DNA of 64,000 bases from Mycobacterium kyogaense. Its GTDB lineage: Bacteria; Actinomycetota; Actinomycetes; Mycobacteriales; Mycobacteriaceae. The stretch lies in assembly GCF_003254575.1 (NCBI RefSeq), contig NZ_QJUA01000017.1, positions 1 to 64,000 of the forward strand, read 5' to 3'. The notes beneath the pieces were generated by a model. That model did no database searches. It saw only the letters and a list, made by a program, of their open reading frames with translations, and was not told where the DNA came from. Position numbers and translations under genes: made by a program. Of this stretch, positions 1 to 11,163 are shown piece after piece. Position 1 is the stretch's first letter, and each line of letters opens with the position of its first letter.

Positions 1-59
1 GCCAGAACCAAACGGGTCTTCTCCTCGGCGCTGACCTTCGCCTTTCGCGATCTGGCCAT
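1..59 (-). CDS. Transposase N-terminus (OrfA-like), cut by window edge
   Basis: On the minus strand an ATG at 59-57 opens a frame reading MARSRKAKVSAEEKTRLVL, which runs off the left edge. The start is preceded by a good ribosome site (AAGGAG about 7 nt upstream, at 66-72). This basic, SAEEKTRLVL-type beginning is typical of the helix-turn-helix first protein of IS3-like insertion sequences in actinobacteria. Only 19 residues are visible, so the exact IS family cannot be named. It lies head to head with the DUF222 gene, so an IS end probably falls in the spacer. Confidence 0.55.
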   Translation of the reverse strand, partial: MARSRKAKVSAEEKTRLVL

Positions 60-122
60 CTGACACTCCTTCTGGACGTGTCACCATCATTCTCCGGCGA
101 CCCTGACAGAAAGTTTGAGTCA

Positions 123-1703
123 GTGGAACCATCTACACTCGAACACGTGTTCGAAGAATGGTCCGATGGTGATCTTGTCGCCGCGGTCGATGATGCGCAT
201 CGTCAAGAGTCGATGGTGATGGCGCGCAAACTGGCCGCGATCGCCGAGCTGCTGGGCCGCCGGACCGAGCAGGAGCTGGCCGTCGAGCAGGACGCGGCCG
301 CGGTGATGAGCGGGTTCAACCGCACCGCCGCCGAGGTGTCGGCGGCACTGAACATGACCGCCGCCGGGGCGCGGGTGCTGGTCGGGCATGCCGAAACCCT
401 GGCGGTGCGGCTGCCCGCGGTCGCTGCCGCGCTGGCCGCCGGGCACATCGACTGGCGTGCCACCGAGTTGATCTGCGCCCGCACCGAGCTGGTCACCGAC
501 GCTGTCATCGCCGAGGTGGACGCGGCCCTGGCCGAGCAGATCGGCAGCTGGCGGTGCTGGTCGCGGGAGAAACTCATCACCACGATCGACGCCGTGGTCA
601 CCGCGATGGATTCCGAGGCCGCCAAGGCACGCCGCAGCGCGGCCTACGACCAGCGCCGCGTCGACGTGCGGCCCGATCTGGACGGCATGGCGCGCGTGCG
701 GGCGAACCTGTCGCGCGCCGACGGTGCGGTCCTGGATCGGCGGCTGGCTGCGATGGCCGCCTCGGTGTGCCCGAACGATCAGCGCACGCTGATGCAGCGC
801 CGCGCCGATGCGTTGACCGCCCTCGGGCACGGCTGCCTCGAGTTGGCCTGCGCCTGCACCGAACCCGACTGTCCCGCCCGCGATCGGACGCCCGCGCCCG
901 TCGTTCCGGTCGTGCTGAACATCGTCGCGACAGCTGACACCGTGACCGGGCGCAGTGATCAACCGGGCTACCTCGCCGGGCACGGGGTGATCGACGCCGA
1001 ACTGGTGCGCGAGCTCGCCCGCGAGGCGACCCGGCACCTGGTCGGGCTACCGCATGTCAGCGTCGAGCAGGCGCACCGCTACCGGCCGAGCGCGGCGTTG
1101 GCCCGCTACATCCGCACCCGCGATCTGACGTGCCGCTTCCCGGGCTGCACCGTTCCCGCCGCGCGTTGCGACATCGACCACACCGAGCCCTTCAACCACG
1201 CCGACCCCGCCTCCGGCGGACTGACCGTGGCCGAGAACCTGGGCTGCTACTGCCGAGAACATCACCGCCGCAAGACCTTCGACGAAGGCTGGCGCGATCG
1301 GCAACTGGCCGACGGCACCATCGTGTGGACCTCCCCGGCCGGCCACACCTACACCACCACACCGGGCGGGGCCGCGTTGTTCCCCGACCTCGCCGGCCGT
1401 CACCGTATACCCGACACCGAGAACGTCGCCACGCGGCGGGATCAGATGTGCACCACCCGCCACGCCAACACCGTCACCCGGCACCGCAACCGCGCGGCAC
1501 GCGAGGAGATCCGGGTTCGGTGCTGGCGCAATCAGTTCCGTCGCTTCCGCGAGTTCTTCCACGGCGAATCGACCGCTACGAAGCCCAGCACCAGCCCGTT
1601 CGCCCGGTTCGTCAACCACCCCATCGAACTCGAAGAACTAGAACCGAACTGGCAACCACCACCACTGACCATCAGCGTCCCGGACGAGCCGCCGCCGTTT
1701 TAG
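123..1703 (+). CDS. DUF222 / HNH endonuclease-domain protein (13E12 repeat family)
   Basis: The protein has about 526 residues. An N-terminal helical DUF222 region is followed by a C-terminal HNH motif around [14 protein letters not shown]...DIDHTEPFN...[10 protein letters not shown], with the Cys and His residues expected for a zinc-supported HNH fold. This is the multi-copy 13E12 REP family of mycobacteria; its biological role is not established, although nuclease activity is inferred from the HNH site. The GTG at 123 gives the usual N-terminus for the family; an upstream in-frame GTG at 78 adds 15 residues but lies very close to the neighbouring transposase gene. The C-terminus ends in EPPPF, as does the second family member at the right edge. 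The stop overlaps the convergent MFS stop by 4 nt (TTAG). Confidence 0.85.
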   Translation: MEPSTLEHVFEEWSDGDLVAAVDDAHRQESMVMARKLAAIAELLGRRTEQELAVEQDAAAVMSGFNRTAAEVSAALNMTAAGARVLVGHAETLAVRLPAVAAALAAGHIDWRATELICARTELVTDAVIAEVDAALAEQIGSWRCWSREKLITTIDAVVTAMDSEAAKARRSAAYDQRRVDVRPDLDGMARVRANLSRADGAVLDRRLAAMAASVCPNDQRTLMQRRADALTALGHGCLELACACTEPDCPARDRTPAPVVPVVLNIVATADTVTGRSDQPGYLAGHGVIDAELVRELAREATRHLVGLPHVSVEQAHRYRPSAALARYIRTRDLTCRFPGCTVPAARCDIDHTEPFNHADPASGGLTVAENLGCYCREHHRRKTFDEGWRDRQLADGTIVWTSPAGHTYTTTPGGAALFPDLAGRHRIPDTENVATRRDQMCTTRHANTVTRHRNRAAREEIRVRCWRNQFRRFREFFHGESTATKPSTSPFARFVNHPIELEELEPNWQPPPLTISVPDEPPPF

Positions 1704-3439
1704 GTGCGGTCCTCGGCGTAGCGACCGGGGTTGAACATCGACGCGACAGCGCCGATCAGCATCATCGCCGCCGCGGCGAGGAACACCACCGTCAGCCCGG
1801 AGTGGAAGGGTTCGGTGATGAGCTCGGGGAAGAACGTCTTGCCAGTCAGCACGTCGGCGTTGACACCGGGCTGCTGCAGCGCGTGCGACGGCTCGAGGAG
1901 CTCGGCGATCGGGTTGTAGCCGAGGAAGGCGGCGAACAGGCTGCCCACCGGCGGCAGGTTGGCCACGTCGTGAGCCACCGAGGCGGATACTCCCTGGGCC
2001 TGCAGGCCGCTGCTGAGCGCCGACGGCAGCGTGTTGGCCAGCCCGACGATCATCAGCGAGAAGAACACGCCGATCGACAGCGAGGAGCCGGCGTTGAAGA
2101 ACGTCGCGCGCACACCGGAGGCGGCGCCGCGCTCGGCCGAGGGCACGCTCGACATGATCGCCGCGCTGTTGGGTGCGGTGAAGATGCCGCCACCGAGCCC
2201 GTTGAGGAACACCAGCGATGCGAACACCCAGTAGTCGAAGTTCACCGGAATCATCACCAACGCCACGAAACTCACAGCCATCAGCAACATGCCGCCGACG
2301 GTGAACGGCCGCGCACCGAACCGGTCGGACAGCGAACCCGCGAGAGGACCCGCGACCAGGAACCCGACCGTCAACGGCAGCAGATAGATGCCCGCCCACA
2401 GCGGTGTGGACTCGAAGCTGTAGCCGTGCAACGGAAGCCAGATGCCCTGCAACCAGATGATGAGCATGAACTGCAGCCCGCCTCGGCCGACCGACGACAT
2501 CAACCCGGCGAGATTGCCCATGCCGAACGAGGCGGAGCGGAACAACCGGATGTTGACCATCGGGTCTTTGACGCGCAGCTCGACGATGCAGAACGCGACG
2601 AGCAGCGCCACCCCGAGGCCGATCGCGCCGAGCACGGCGGGGTTGGTCCAGCCCGTCGTCGAATCCCCGTAGGGCTGGATGCCGTAGGTGATGCCGATCA
2701 GCAGCACGGTCAGGCCGATGCCGAACGTCAGCGTCCCGGCCCAGTCGAGCTTGCCGGGGCTGCGCACCCCGAGTTCCTTGAGTGAACGCACGCTCCAGAT
2801 GGTGCCGAGAATGCCGATGGGTACGCCGACCCAGAAGATCGCCTTCCAGTGCCATTCGGACAGGAACCCTCCGATCAGCAGGCCGAGGAATGAGCCCGCG
2901 ACAGCGGCAACCATGTTCACGCCGAGCGCCATACCGCGCTGGTTGGCGGGGAACGCATCGGTGAGGATCGCCGCCGACGACGACATAAGCATCGCGCCGC
3001 CGACGCCCTGCACCACGCGCCACGCGATCAGCCAGATCGCGCCGCCGTCGAGCTGGAACGGGTCGAACGACAGCGCGATGGCCGCGACGGTGAACACCGC
3101 GAAGCCCAGGTTGTAGATCCGCACCCGGCCGAACATGTCGCCGAGCCGACCGAACGGCACCACCAGCACGGCGGTGACCACGAGGTAGCCCATCAGCATC
3201 CACAGTAGGTAGCTGACGTTGCCGGCAGAGAGCGGGTTCAACCCGATACCGCGGAAGATCGCGGGCAGGGAGATCAGCACGATCGAGGCGTTGATGGTCG
3301 CCAGCAGGACGCCCAATGTGGTGTTGGACAGCACGATCCACTTGTAGAAGGGGTGTTCGTGATCCATCCGAGTGCGCCGGATCGTGGTCTCGCTCATGCC
3401 ACTGGTCGCGCTCGTACCGGTCGTCTCAGTCGTCGCCAT
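1700..3439 (-). CDS. MFS drug-export-type transporter (DHA2, 14 TM)
   Basis: This is a 579-residue polytopic membrane protein of the major facilitator superfamily, probably a proton-driven exporter of the EmrB/QacA (14-helix) type. The loop 2-3 motif is clear ([11 protein letters not shown]), as is the long run of hydrophobic segments typical of this subfamily ([20 protein letters not shown]). The frame stays open far upstream across thiC, but the ATG at 3439 (MATTETTG) is the natural start; [10 protein letters not shown] at 3397 is an alternative. The substrate cannot be read from sequence. The gene is divergent from thiC, so a link with thiamine precursors is possible but unproven. Confidence 0.85.
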   Translation of the reverse strand: MATTETTGTSATSGMSETTIRRTRMDHEHPFYKWIVLSNTTLGVLLATINASIVLISLPAIFRGIGLNPLSAGNVSYLLWMLMGYLVVTAVLVVPFGRLGDMFGRVRIYNLGFAVFTVAAIALSFDPFQLDGGAIWLIAWRVVQGVGGAMLMSSSAAILTDAFPANQRGMALGVNMVAAVAGSFLGLLIGGFLSEWHWKAIFWVGVPIGILGTIWSVRSLKELGVRSPGKLDWAGTLTFGIGLTVLLIGITYGIQPYGDSTTGWTNPAVLGAIGLGVALLVAFCIVELRVKDPMVNIRLFRSASFGMGNLAGLMSSVGRGGLQFMLIIWLQGIWLPLHGYSFESTPLWAGIYLLPLTVGFLVAGPLAGSLSDRFGARPFTVGGMLLMAVSFVALVMIPVNFDYWVFASLVFLNGLGGGIFTAPNSAAIMSSVPSAERGAASGVRATFFNAGSSLSIGVFFSLMIVGLANTLPSALSSGLQAQGVSASVAHDVANLPPVGSLFAAFLGYNPIAELLEPSHALQQPGVNADVLTGKTFFPELITEPFHSGLTVVFLAAAAMMLIGAVASMFNPGRYAEDRT

Positions 3440-3477
3440 GGTTGCCGTCTTTTCGCTGTCACGTTTCGTATCGGGGG

Positions 3478-3535
3478 CCGGCGCAGCAGCGCGCCGGAAA
3501 ACACATATGTTAGCTATATAAATCATCGGGGCCAA
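3478..3535 (-). promoter_or_regulatory. Putative promoter and 5' UTR hairpin of the MFS gene
   Basis: Read on the minus strand, TTGGCC (3535-3530), a 17-nt spacer and TAACAT (3512-3507) form a plausible sigma-A promoter. The transcript would start near 3500 and almost at once run into a perfect 7-bp GC hairpin, CCGGCGC-N6-GCGCCGG (3478-3497). The sequence around the -10 box is unusually AT-rich for this genome and contains the palindrome ACATATGT (3503-3510), which could be an operator. This is motif reading only. Confidence 0.4.
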
Positions 3536-3578
3536 ACCGTATTCCCCGGCCCGGCCCGCTTCGACTATGTTGGGAGCC

Positions 3579-6058
<2,480 letters not shown>

Positions 6059-6081
<23 letters not shown>

Positions 6082-6691
6082 CCTCGACGCGATAGCCGGC
6101 GTCGTGCACCGGCCCGCGGGCACGCCCGTCGGCGCCGTCGCCCTCACGCACGGCGCGGGCGGCAACCGCGATTCCCCGATGCTCGTCGCCGTCTGCGAGG
6201 AGTGGGCCCGGCGCGGCTGGCTCGCGGTCCGCTACAACCTGCCGTACCGGCGCCGCCGCCCGAAGGGCCCACCGTCGGGGGCCGCCGCCGACCTCGCCGG
6301 CATCGTCGAGGCCGTGGCCGCGGTGCGCACGCTCGCCGACGGCCCGATGCTCGCCGGCGGCCATTCCTACGGCGGCCGGCTCACCTCGATGGCCGTCGCC
6401 GATCACGGGGTGCTGCTGGACGCGCTGACGCTGTTCTCCTATCCGCTGCACCCGCCGGGCAAGCCGGAGAAGGCCCGCACCGAGCACCTGCCCCGCATCA
6501 CCGTGCCGACCGTGTTCACCCACGGCACCGCCGATCCGTTCGGCACGCTCGACGAGCTGCGGCCGGCGGCCGCGCTGATCGCCGCCCCGACAGCGATCGT
6601 CGAGGTCACCGGCGCCCGCCACGACCTGAAGTCGAAGACCCTGGACGTGCCGGTTCTCGCTGTTGAAGCAGCGCTCGAACTTCTCGGCTGA
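6059..6691 (+). CDS. Alpha/beta hydrolase, dienelactone-hydrolase/KANL3-Tex30-like
   Basis: This protein of about 210 residues has a compact alpha/beta-hydrolase fold: the oxyanion region LTHGAGGNRDSP, the nucleophile elbow GGHSYGGR, an acidic residue in HGTADPFG and a candidate catalytic His in GARHDLK. The substrate is unknown. Starts at 6059, 6068 and 6074 are in frame and all overlap the thiD 3' end, so translation is coupled to thiD. It occupies the place of Rv0421c, which also follows thiC-thiD in M. tuberculosis; conserved linkage suggests some connection to the thiamine operon, but none is shown. Confidence 0.8.
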
Positions 6692-6693
6692 GC

Positions 6694-6709
6694 TATCGTC
6701 AGCACGGTG
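6694..6709 (+). promoter_or_regulatory. Leaderless promoter of the proline-rich membrane protein
   Basis: TATCGT (6694-6699) fits the mycobacterial TANNNT -10 box and ends 7 nt before the GTG at 6707, which has no ribosome site. This is the usual geometry of a leaderless start. No clear -35 box was seen. Confidence 0.4.
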
Positions 6710-7318
6710 AGCACTCCGCCCGGGCCGCCACCGCCGCCGCCACCTCCGCCGCCTTACGGACCGCCGCCGCAGGGCCCGGGTGGATACCAGCAGTACCCCC
6801 AGCATCCCCACTATCCGCCGCCTCCACCCATGCCCTACCAGGGCTATCCCGGCCAGTACCCGCCGCCGCAGAAGAAGAGCCGCGCGAAGTGGTGGCTGCT
6901 CGGTGGGCTTGCCGCCGTTCTGCTGCTGGTGGTCGCCGGCGGGGCAATCGTGTGGAGTGTGGCCAATTCCGGCAACGTCACCGCGACCGACGTGAAGGTC
7001 GGGGATTGTCTGTCCGAGATCCCCACCGGCGACACGGTGATGCGGGTCAAGACCGTCGGCTGCGAGCAGGCCCACGCCGGCGAGGTGTTCGCGGTGCTGA
7101 ACATGCCCGACGGGGACTTCCCCGGGCAGCCCGCCGTCGAGGCCTACAGCCAGAAGTGCGCACCTGCGCTGGCCGGCTACTCCCCGTCCTCGCTCACCGA
7201 CGACACGGTGCAGCTCTACGTGCTGTATCCGACCGCCGAGACGTGGTCCAGCGGCGACCGCGCGGTGACCTGTGTGGCGACGCTCAACCCGCCGCGCGCG
7301 GGTTCCATCAAGGGCTGA
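6707..7318 (+). CDS. Proline-rich membrane protein with septum-formation-like domain
   Basis: The protein has 203 residues: an N-terminal tail of about 55 residues rich in Pro, Gly and Tyr, a basic stop (KKSRAKWW), one transmembrane helix at about 59-82 (LLGGLAAVLLLVVAGGAIVW), and an exported domain with four cysteines (DCLSEIP, VGCEQAHAGEVF, KCAPAL, VTCVAT), probably forming disulfides. The GDCL...C..AHAGEVF pattern matches the actinobacterial septum-formation (DUF4190-associated) domain; a cell-division role is family-based inference. It sits where Rv0420c lies in M. tuberculosis. Confidence 0.78.
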   Translation: MSTPPGPPPPPPPPPPYGPPPQGPGGYQQYPQHPHYPPPPPMPYQGYPGQYPPPQKKSRAKWWLLGGLAAVLLLVVAGGAIVWSVANSGNVTATDVKVGDCLSEIPTGDTVMRVKTVGCEQAHAGEVFAVLNMPDGDFPGQPAVEAYSQKCAPALAGYSPSSLTDDTVQLYVLYPTAETWSSGDRAVTCVATLNPPRAGSIKG

Positions 7319-7355
7319 TCCGGCGGTTGCCGGGACCTCTAGTACCGTCTACCGC

Positions 7356-8846
7356 ATGACTTCGGTGCAGTACGACGCGGTCATCGTAGGGGCCGGATTC
7401 GCCGGAATCGGGGCCGCCATCCAGCTCAAGCGGATGGGCTACGAGAACTTCGTGATCCTCGACCGGGAAGACGACCTGGGCGGTACCTGGTACGTCAACC
7501 ACTACCCCGGGCTGGCGGTCGACGTGCCGACCACCACCTACTCCTACTTCTTCGAGCCCAACCCGAACTGGTCGCGGCTGTTCTCCACCGGGTCGGAGAT
7601 CAAGCAGTACGCCGACGACGTCGCCGACAAGTACGACGTCCGGCGCCACATGCGGTTCAACGTGGTGGTCTCGGGAGCCCGCTGGGACGACGAGGCCGCC
7701 TGCTGGCAGGTGAGCTTGGCCGACGGCGAGACGCTGTCGGCGCGCTACCTGCTCACCGCCACGGGCTTCCTGTCCCAACCGCGGCTGCCCGAGATCGCCG
7801 GGATCGAGACGTTCGAGGGTCGGGTGCTGCACACCACCGACTGGGACGATTCGTTCGATCCGGCGGGCCGGCGGATCGCCGTCATCGGAACGGGCGCGAC
7901 GGCGGTGCAGCTGATCCCCGAGTTGGCCAAGACCGCGGCCGATCTGACCGTGTACCAGCGCACCCCGATCTGGGTCGCCCCCAAGCTCGACTTCCGCATC
8001 TCCGAGCGCACCAAGCGGGTGTTCCGGCGAATCCCGTTGGCGCAGCGCATCGTCCGGGCGATCACCGACACCATCTACGAGATGATGATCAACGTCGGCG
8101 TGGTGCACTACCGGGTCCCGCTGAACCGCAGGCTCAACATCTCCGCGATGGACCTGTGCAAGATCAACCAGTTCATCCAGGTCCGGGACAAGGAACTGCG
8201 CCGCCGGCTCACCCCCGATTACGACATCGGCTGTAAGCGGCCGACGTTCTCCAACAGCTACTTCCGGACCTTCACGAAGCCGCACGTACACCTGCAGAGC
8301 GACGGCATCGACCACGTCACCGCCGACGGGATCGTCAACGCCGACGGCACCGAAACCGTCATCGACACGCTGGTGCTGGCCACCGGGTTCGACCTGTGGG
8401 AGGCGAACTTCCCGGCCATCGAGGTGATCGGCCGCGACGGCCGCAACCTCGGAAAGTGGTGGCGGGAGAACCGCTTCCAGGCATACCAGGGTGTGTCGAT
8501 GCCCTACTTCCCGAACTACCTGTCGCTGGCGAGCCCGTATGCCTTCCTCGGGTTGAACTTCTTCAACACGATGGAATACCAGATGCGGCTGATGGATCGG
8601 CTGTTCGATGAGCTCAAGCGCCGCGGGGCCACGACGTTCGAGGTCACCGAGGCAGCCAACGCCGAGTACCTGGACCGGATGACCGAGTTGCTCGGCGATT
8701 CACTCTGGAAGCTGGGCAACTGCGTGAGCTCGCGCTCCTACTACTTCAATCCGCACGGCGAACCGAGCCTGCTGCGGCCGATGTCGACGAGCACCGCGAT
8801 CCGGGAAGCGTCGGAATTTCCCTTGAGCGACTACCAGATCAGTTAG
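7356..8846 (+). CDS. Flavin-containing (Baeyer-Villiger-type) monooxygenase
   Basis: This 496-residue FAD- and NADPH-dependent monooxygenase has an N-terminal GAGFAG Rossmann motif (about 11-16), a second dinucleotide site (GTGATA) and the Baeyer-Villiger fingerprint FEGRVLHTTDWDD between them. It probably inserts oxygen into a ketone or oxidises a sulfur/nitrogen centre; the substrate is unknown. The ATG at 7356 has a TACCGT -10-like box (7343-7348) ending 7 nt upstream and no ribosome site, so it is probably leaderless. An 8-nt gap leads to the small membrane protein, which may be co-transcribed. It is a different lineage from the EthA-like enzyme at 38 kb. Confidence 0.88.
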   Translation: MTSVQYDAVIVGAGFAGIGAAIQLKRMGYENFVILDREDDLGGTWYVNHYPGLAVDVPTTTYSYFFEPNPNWSRLFSTGSEIKQYADDVADKYDVRRHMRFNVVVSGARWDDEAACWQVSLADGETLSARYLLTATGFLSQPRLPEIAGIETFEGRVLHTTDWDDSFDPAGRRIAVIGTGATAVQLIPELAKTAADLTVYQRTPIWVAPKLDFRISERTKRVFRRIPLAQRIVRAITDTIYEMMINVGVVHYRVPLNRRLNISAMDLCKINQFIQVRDKELRRRLTPDYDIGCKRPTFSNSYFRTFTKPHVHLQSDGIDHVTADGIVNADGTETVIDTLVLATGFDLWEANFPAIEVIGRDGRNLGKWWRENRFQAYQGVSMPYFPNYLSLASPYAFLGLNFFNTMEYQMRLMDRLFDELKRRGATTFEVTEAANAEYLDRMTELLGDSLWKLGNCVSSRSYYFNPHGEPSLLRPMSTSTAIREASEFPLSDYQIS

Positions 8847-8854
8847 GACCCCAC

Positions 8855-9121
8855 GTGCCGGAACAGAATTCCCCCGCCGCCAAGACCGCCGGCCTCGCGC
8901 TGGCCGCCACCGGGCTGTCGCACTTCGTCGCCCCGCAGATCTACGAGGGCATGACGAAGGCCGCGTTCCCGGAGAACACCCGGACCCACGTCTACGTCGA
9001 CGGCGGCATCGAGACCGCGCTCGGGCTCGGCCTCGCTGCGGCCAAGACGCGCAAGCTCGCGATCGTCGGGGTGCTGGCCTACCTGCTGTACCTCGGCGGG
9101 AATGTCATCCGACAGAAGTAA
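8855..9121 (+). CDS. Small conserved membrane protein, function unknown
   Basis: This 88-residue protein starts at GTG and has two hydrophobic stretches (AAKTAGLALAATGLSHFVAP near the N-terminus and LAIVGVLAYLLYLGGNVI near the C-terminus) separated by a region with YEGMTKAAFPENTRTHVYVDGGIE. It resembles small DoxX-like/YkgB-type actinobacterial membrane proteins, but I cannot assign a function. It lies 8 nt after the monooxygenase and 2 nt before the APC permease, so the three genes probably form one transcript. Confidence 0.7.
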   Translation: MPEQNSPAAKTAGLALAATGLSHFVAPQIYEGMTKAAFPENTRTHVYVDGGIETALGLGLAAAKTRKLAIVGVLAYLLYLGGNVIRQK

Positions 9122-9123
9122 CC

Positions 9124-10344
9124 GTGCCTGACGCGCTGGCACGCCGGCTCGGCACGGTCGACACGGTCGTGCTCGGGTTGGGTGCCATGATCGGCGCGGG
9201 CATCTTCGTCGCGCTGGCACCCGCCGCGTCCGTCGCCGGCACCGGGCTGCTGATCGGGTTGGCGATCGCCGCGGTCGTCGCATGCTGCAACGCACTGTCC
9301 TCGGCGTGGTTGGCCGCGCGCTACCCGCAGTCCGGCGGCACCTACGTCTATGGCCGGGAACGCCTGGGCGCGTTCTGGGGTCACACCGCCGGGTGGAGTT
9401 TCGTGGTCGGCAAGACGGCGTCGTGCGCGGCGATGGCGCTGACGGTCGGGCACTACGCCTGGCCCGCGCACGCCACCGCGGTCGCGGTGGCCGCGGTGGT
9501 GGCCCTGACCGCGATCGGCTATGCGGGCGTACAGAAGTCGGCGCTGCTCACTCGCATCATCGTGGCCATCGTGCTCGCGGTGCTGACATTCGTCGTGGTG
9601 CTGATCGTCGGTGCCGGCGAGCCGCAGGCCGCCCGCCTGGTCGGTGATGATCCGTCGCCCTACGGCGTCCTGCAGGCGGCCGGGCTGCTGTTCTTCGCGT
9701 TCGCCGGCTACGCCCGGATCGCGACGCTGGGCGAGGAGGTCCGCGACCCCGCCCGCACCATCCCGCGGGCGGTGATGATCGCCCTCGGCATCACGCTGGT
9801 GGTCTACACGGTGGTGGCCGTTGCGGTGCTCGCCGAACTGGGCAGCACGCGGCTGGCCGCCGCCGATGCGCCACTGTCCGAGGCGATCCGGGCCGCGGGG
9901 TTCGGTGCCCTGGTGCCGATCGTCAGCGCCGGCGCGGCGATCGGCGCACTGGGCGCGCTGCTGGCCCTGATGCTCGGGGTGTCCCGCACGACACTGGCGA
10001 TGGCTCGCGACCACCACCTCCCGCACGTGCTCGTCGCCGTGCACCCGCGCCACGGCACCCCGCACCGCGCGGAGCTGGCGGTGGGCGTCGTGGTCGCGAT
10101 CGTCACCGCACTGGTCGACGTGCGCGGCGCGATCGGCTTCTCGAGCTTCGGGGTGCTGCTGTACTACGCGATCGCGAACGCATCGGCGTTCACGCTGGGC
10201 CGCCGCCTGGTGCCGGTGATCGGGCTGATCGGTTGTCTCACTCTGGCTTTCACACTGCCGCCGAGCTCGGTGATCGCCGGGGCCGCGGTGGTGGCGGTCG
10301 GAATGGCGACCTATGCCGTACAGGCCCGTCAGAAATCGGGCTGA
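9124..10344 (+). CDS. APC-superfamily amino acid/polyamine permease
   Basis: This 406-residue membrane protein has about 11-12 helices. The N-terminal GLGAMIGAGIFVALA is the hallmark substrate-binding bend of the amino acid-polyamine-organocation family, and SGGTYVYGRERLG and FAFAGYARIATLGEEVRDPARTIPRA are further family blocks. It should import an amino acid or amine by proton symport; the substrate is not defined. It starts with GTG 2 nt after the preceding gene. Its C-terminus is short of the 450 or more residues common in the family. Confidence 0.85.
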   Translation: MPDALARRLGTVDTVVLGLGAMIGAGIFVALAPAASVAGTGLLIGLAIAAVVACCNALSSAWLAARYPQSGGTYVYGRERLGAFWGHTAGWSFVVGKTASCAAMALTVGHYAWPAHATAVAVAAVVALTAIGYAGVQKSALLTRIIVAIVLAVLTFVVVLIVGAGEPQAARLVGDDPSPYGVLQAAGLLFFAFAGYARIATLGEEVRDPARTIPRAVMIALGITLVVYTVVAVAVLAELGSTRLAAADAPLSEAIRAAGFGALVPIVSAGAAIGALGALLALMLGVSRTTLAMARDHHLPHVLVAVHPRHGTPHRAELAVGVVVAIVTALVDVRGAIGFSSFGVLLYYAIANASAFTLGRRLVPVIGLIGCLTLAFTLPPSSVIAGAAVVAVGMATYAVQARQKSG

Positions 10345-10468
10345 CGCCGTAGAGATCCCGTCAAGACGCTGGCCTCACCCGTCGATCGGGCGGAACAGTG
10401 GTTCGTATGACCGATATGGTTGCGCTGCTGGTGATCCTGGCTCCCCCGGCCGTCGTGCTGCTCACGTG

Positions 10469-10492
10469 CCGGCGCCTGAATCTCAGGGCCGG
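10469..10492 (-). terminator. Hairpin at the 3' end of the kdp operon
   Basis: CCGG-CG-CCTGA-ATC-TCAGG-G-CCGG forms a strong imperfect stem with a 3-nt loop, and the right half contains the kdpE stop codon. It lies between convergent genes and could end or protect the kdp transcript. No U-tract follows, so classical intrinsic termination is unlikely. Confidence 0.3.
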
Positions 10493-11163
10493 AACCGGTG
10501 CCCCATCCCGGCCTCGGTGACCAGGTGCACCGGATGCGCCGGGTCGTCCTCGAGTTTGCGTCGCAACTGCGCCAGGTACACCCGTAGATAGTGCGACGAC
10601 TTCGCATACGTCGGGCCCCACACCTCGGTCAGGAGCTGCTCGCGCGTCACGAGCTTGCCGCTGTTGCGCACCAGCAGTTCCAGGATCCCCCACTCTGTCG
10701 GCGTCAGATGCACCTCCGCACCGTGGCGGGTGACGATCTTGTTCGTGAGATCGACTGTGAACGAGGATGTTTCGACGATCGGATCGCTGCCACTCCCGGT
10801 CGCCGAGGAGCGGCGGACCGCAGCGCGCAGCCGCGCGAGGAACTCGTCCATACCGAACGGTTTGGTGACGTAGTCGTCGGCCCCGGCGTCGAGCGCAGCC
10901 ACCTTGTCCGACGAGTCGGTGCGCGCCGAGAGCACGATGACCGGCGCGGAGAGCCAGCCGCGCAGGCCACCCAGCACGTCGATGCCGCTCATGTCCGGCA
11001 GCCCGAGATCGAGCACGATCACCTCCGGCCGGAAGTCCGCGGCCACGCGCAGCGCCTCCTTGCCGGTCGCGGCGGTGCGGACGTCGTAGTCACGCACCGA
11101 CAGGTTGATCCGCAGCGCGCGCAGGATCTGGGGTTCGTCGTCGACGACGAGGACGCGGGTCAC
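10483..11163 (-). CDS. kdpE: Response regulator KdpE
   Basis: This 226-residue OmpR-type regulator activates kdp transcription at low potassium. The receiver domain has the acidic pocket (VDDEP), the phospho-acceptor Asp in VLDLGLPD and the conserved Lys in TKPFG; the C-terminal winged helix carries HLTPTEWGILELL and the SSHYLRVYLAQLRRKLE recognition region typical of KdpE. The start is GTG and overlaps the kdpD stop (GTGA), which sets the start. It is the last gene of kdpFABCDE. Confidence 0.95.
   Translation of the reverse strand: MTRVLVVDDEPQILRALRINLSVRDYDVRTAATGKEALRVAADFRPEVIVLDLGLPDMSGIDVLGGLRGWLSAPVIVLSARTDSSDKVAALDAGADDYVTKPFGMDEFLARLRAAVRRSSATGSGSDPIVETSSFTVDLTNKIVTRHGAEVHLTPTEWGILELLVRNSGKLVTREQLLTEVWGPTYAKSSHYLRVYLAQLRRKLEDDPAHPVHLVTEAGMGHRFRP

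Noticed and set aside
10407..10520. 37-codon plus-strand ORF with one hydrophobic stretch, between the APC permease and kdpE
   Set aside because: It has no ribosome site, runs into the kdpE coding end antisense and has no recognisable family. Kept only as a remote possibility.
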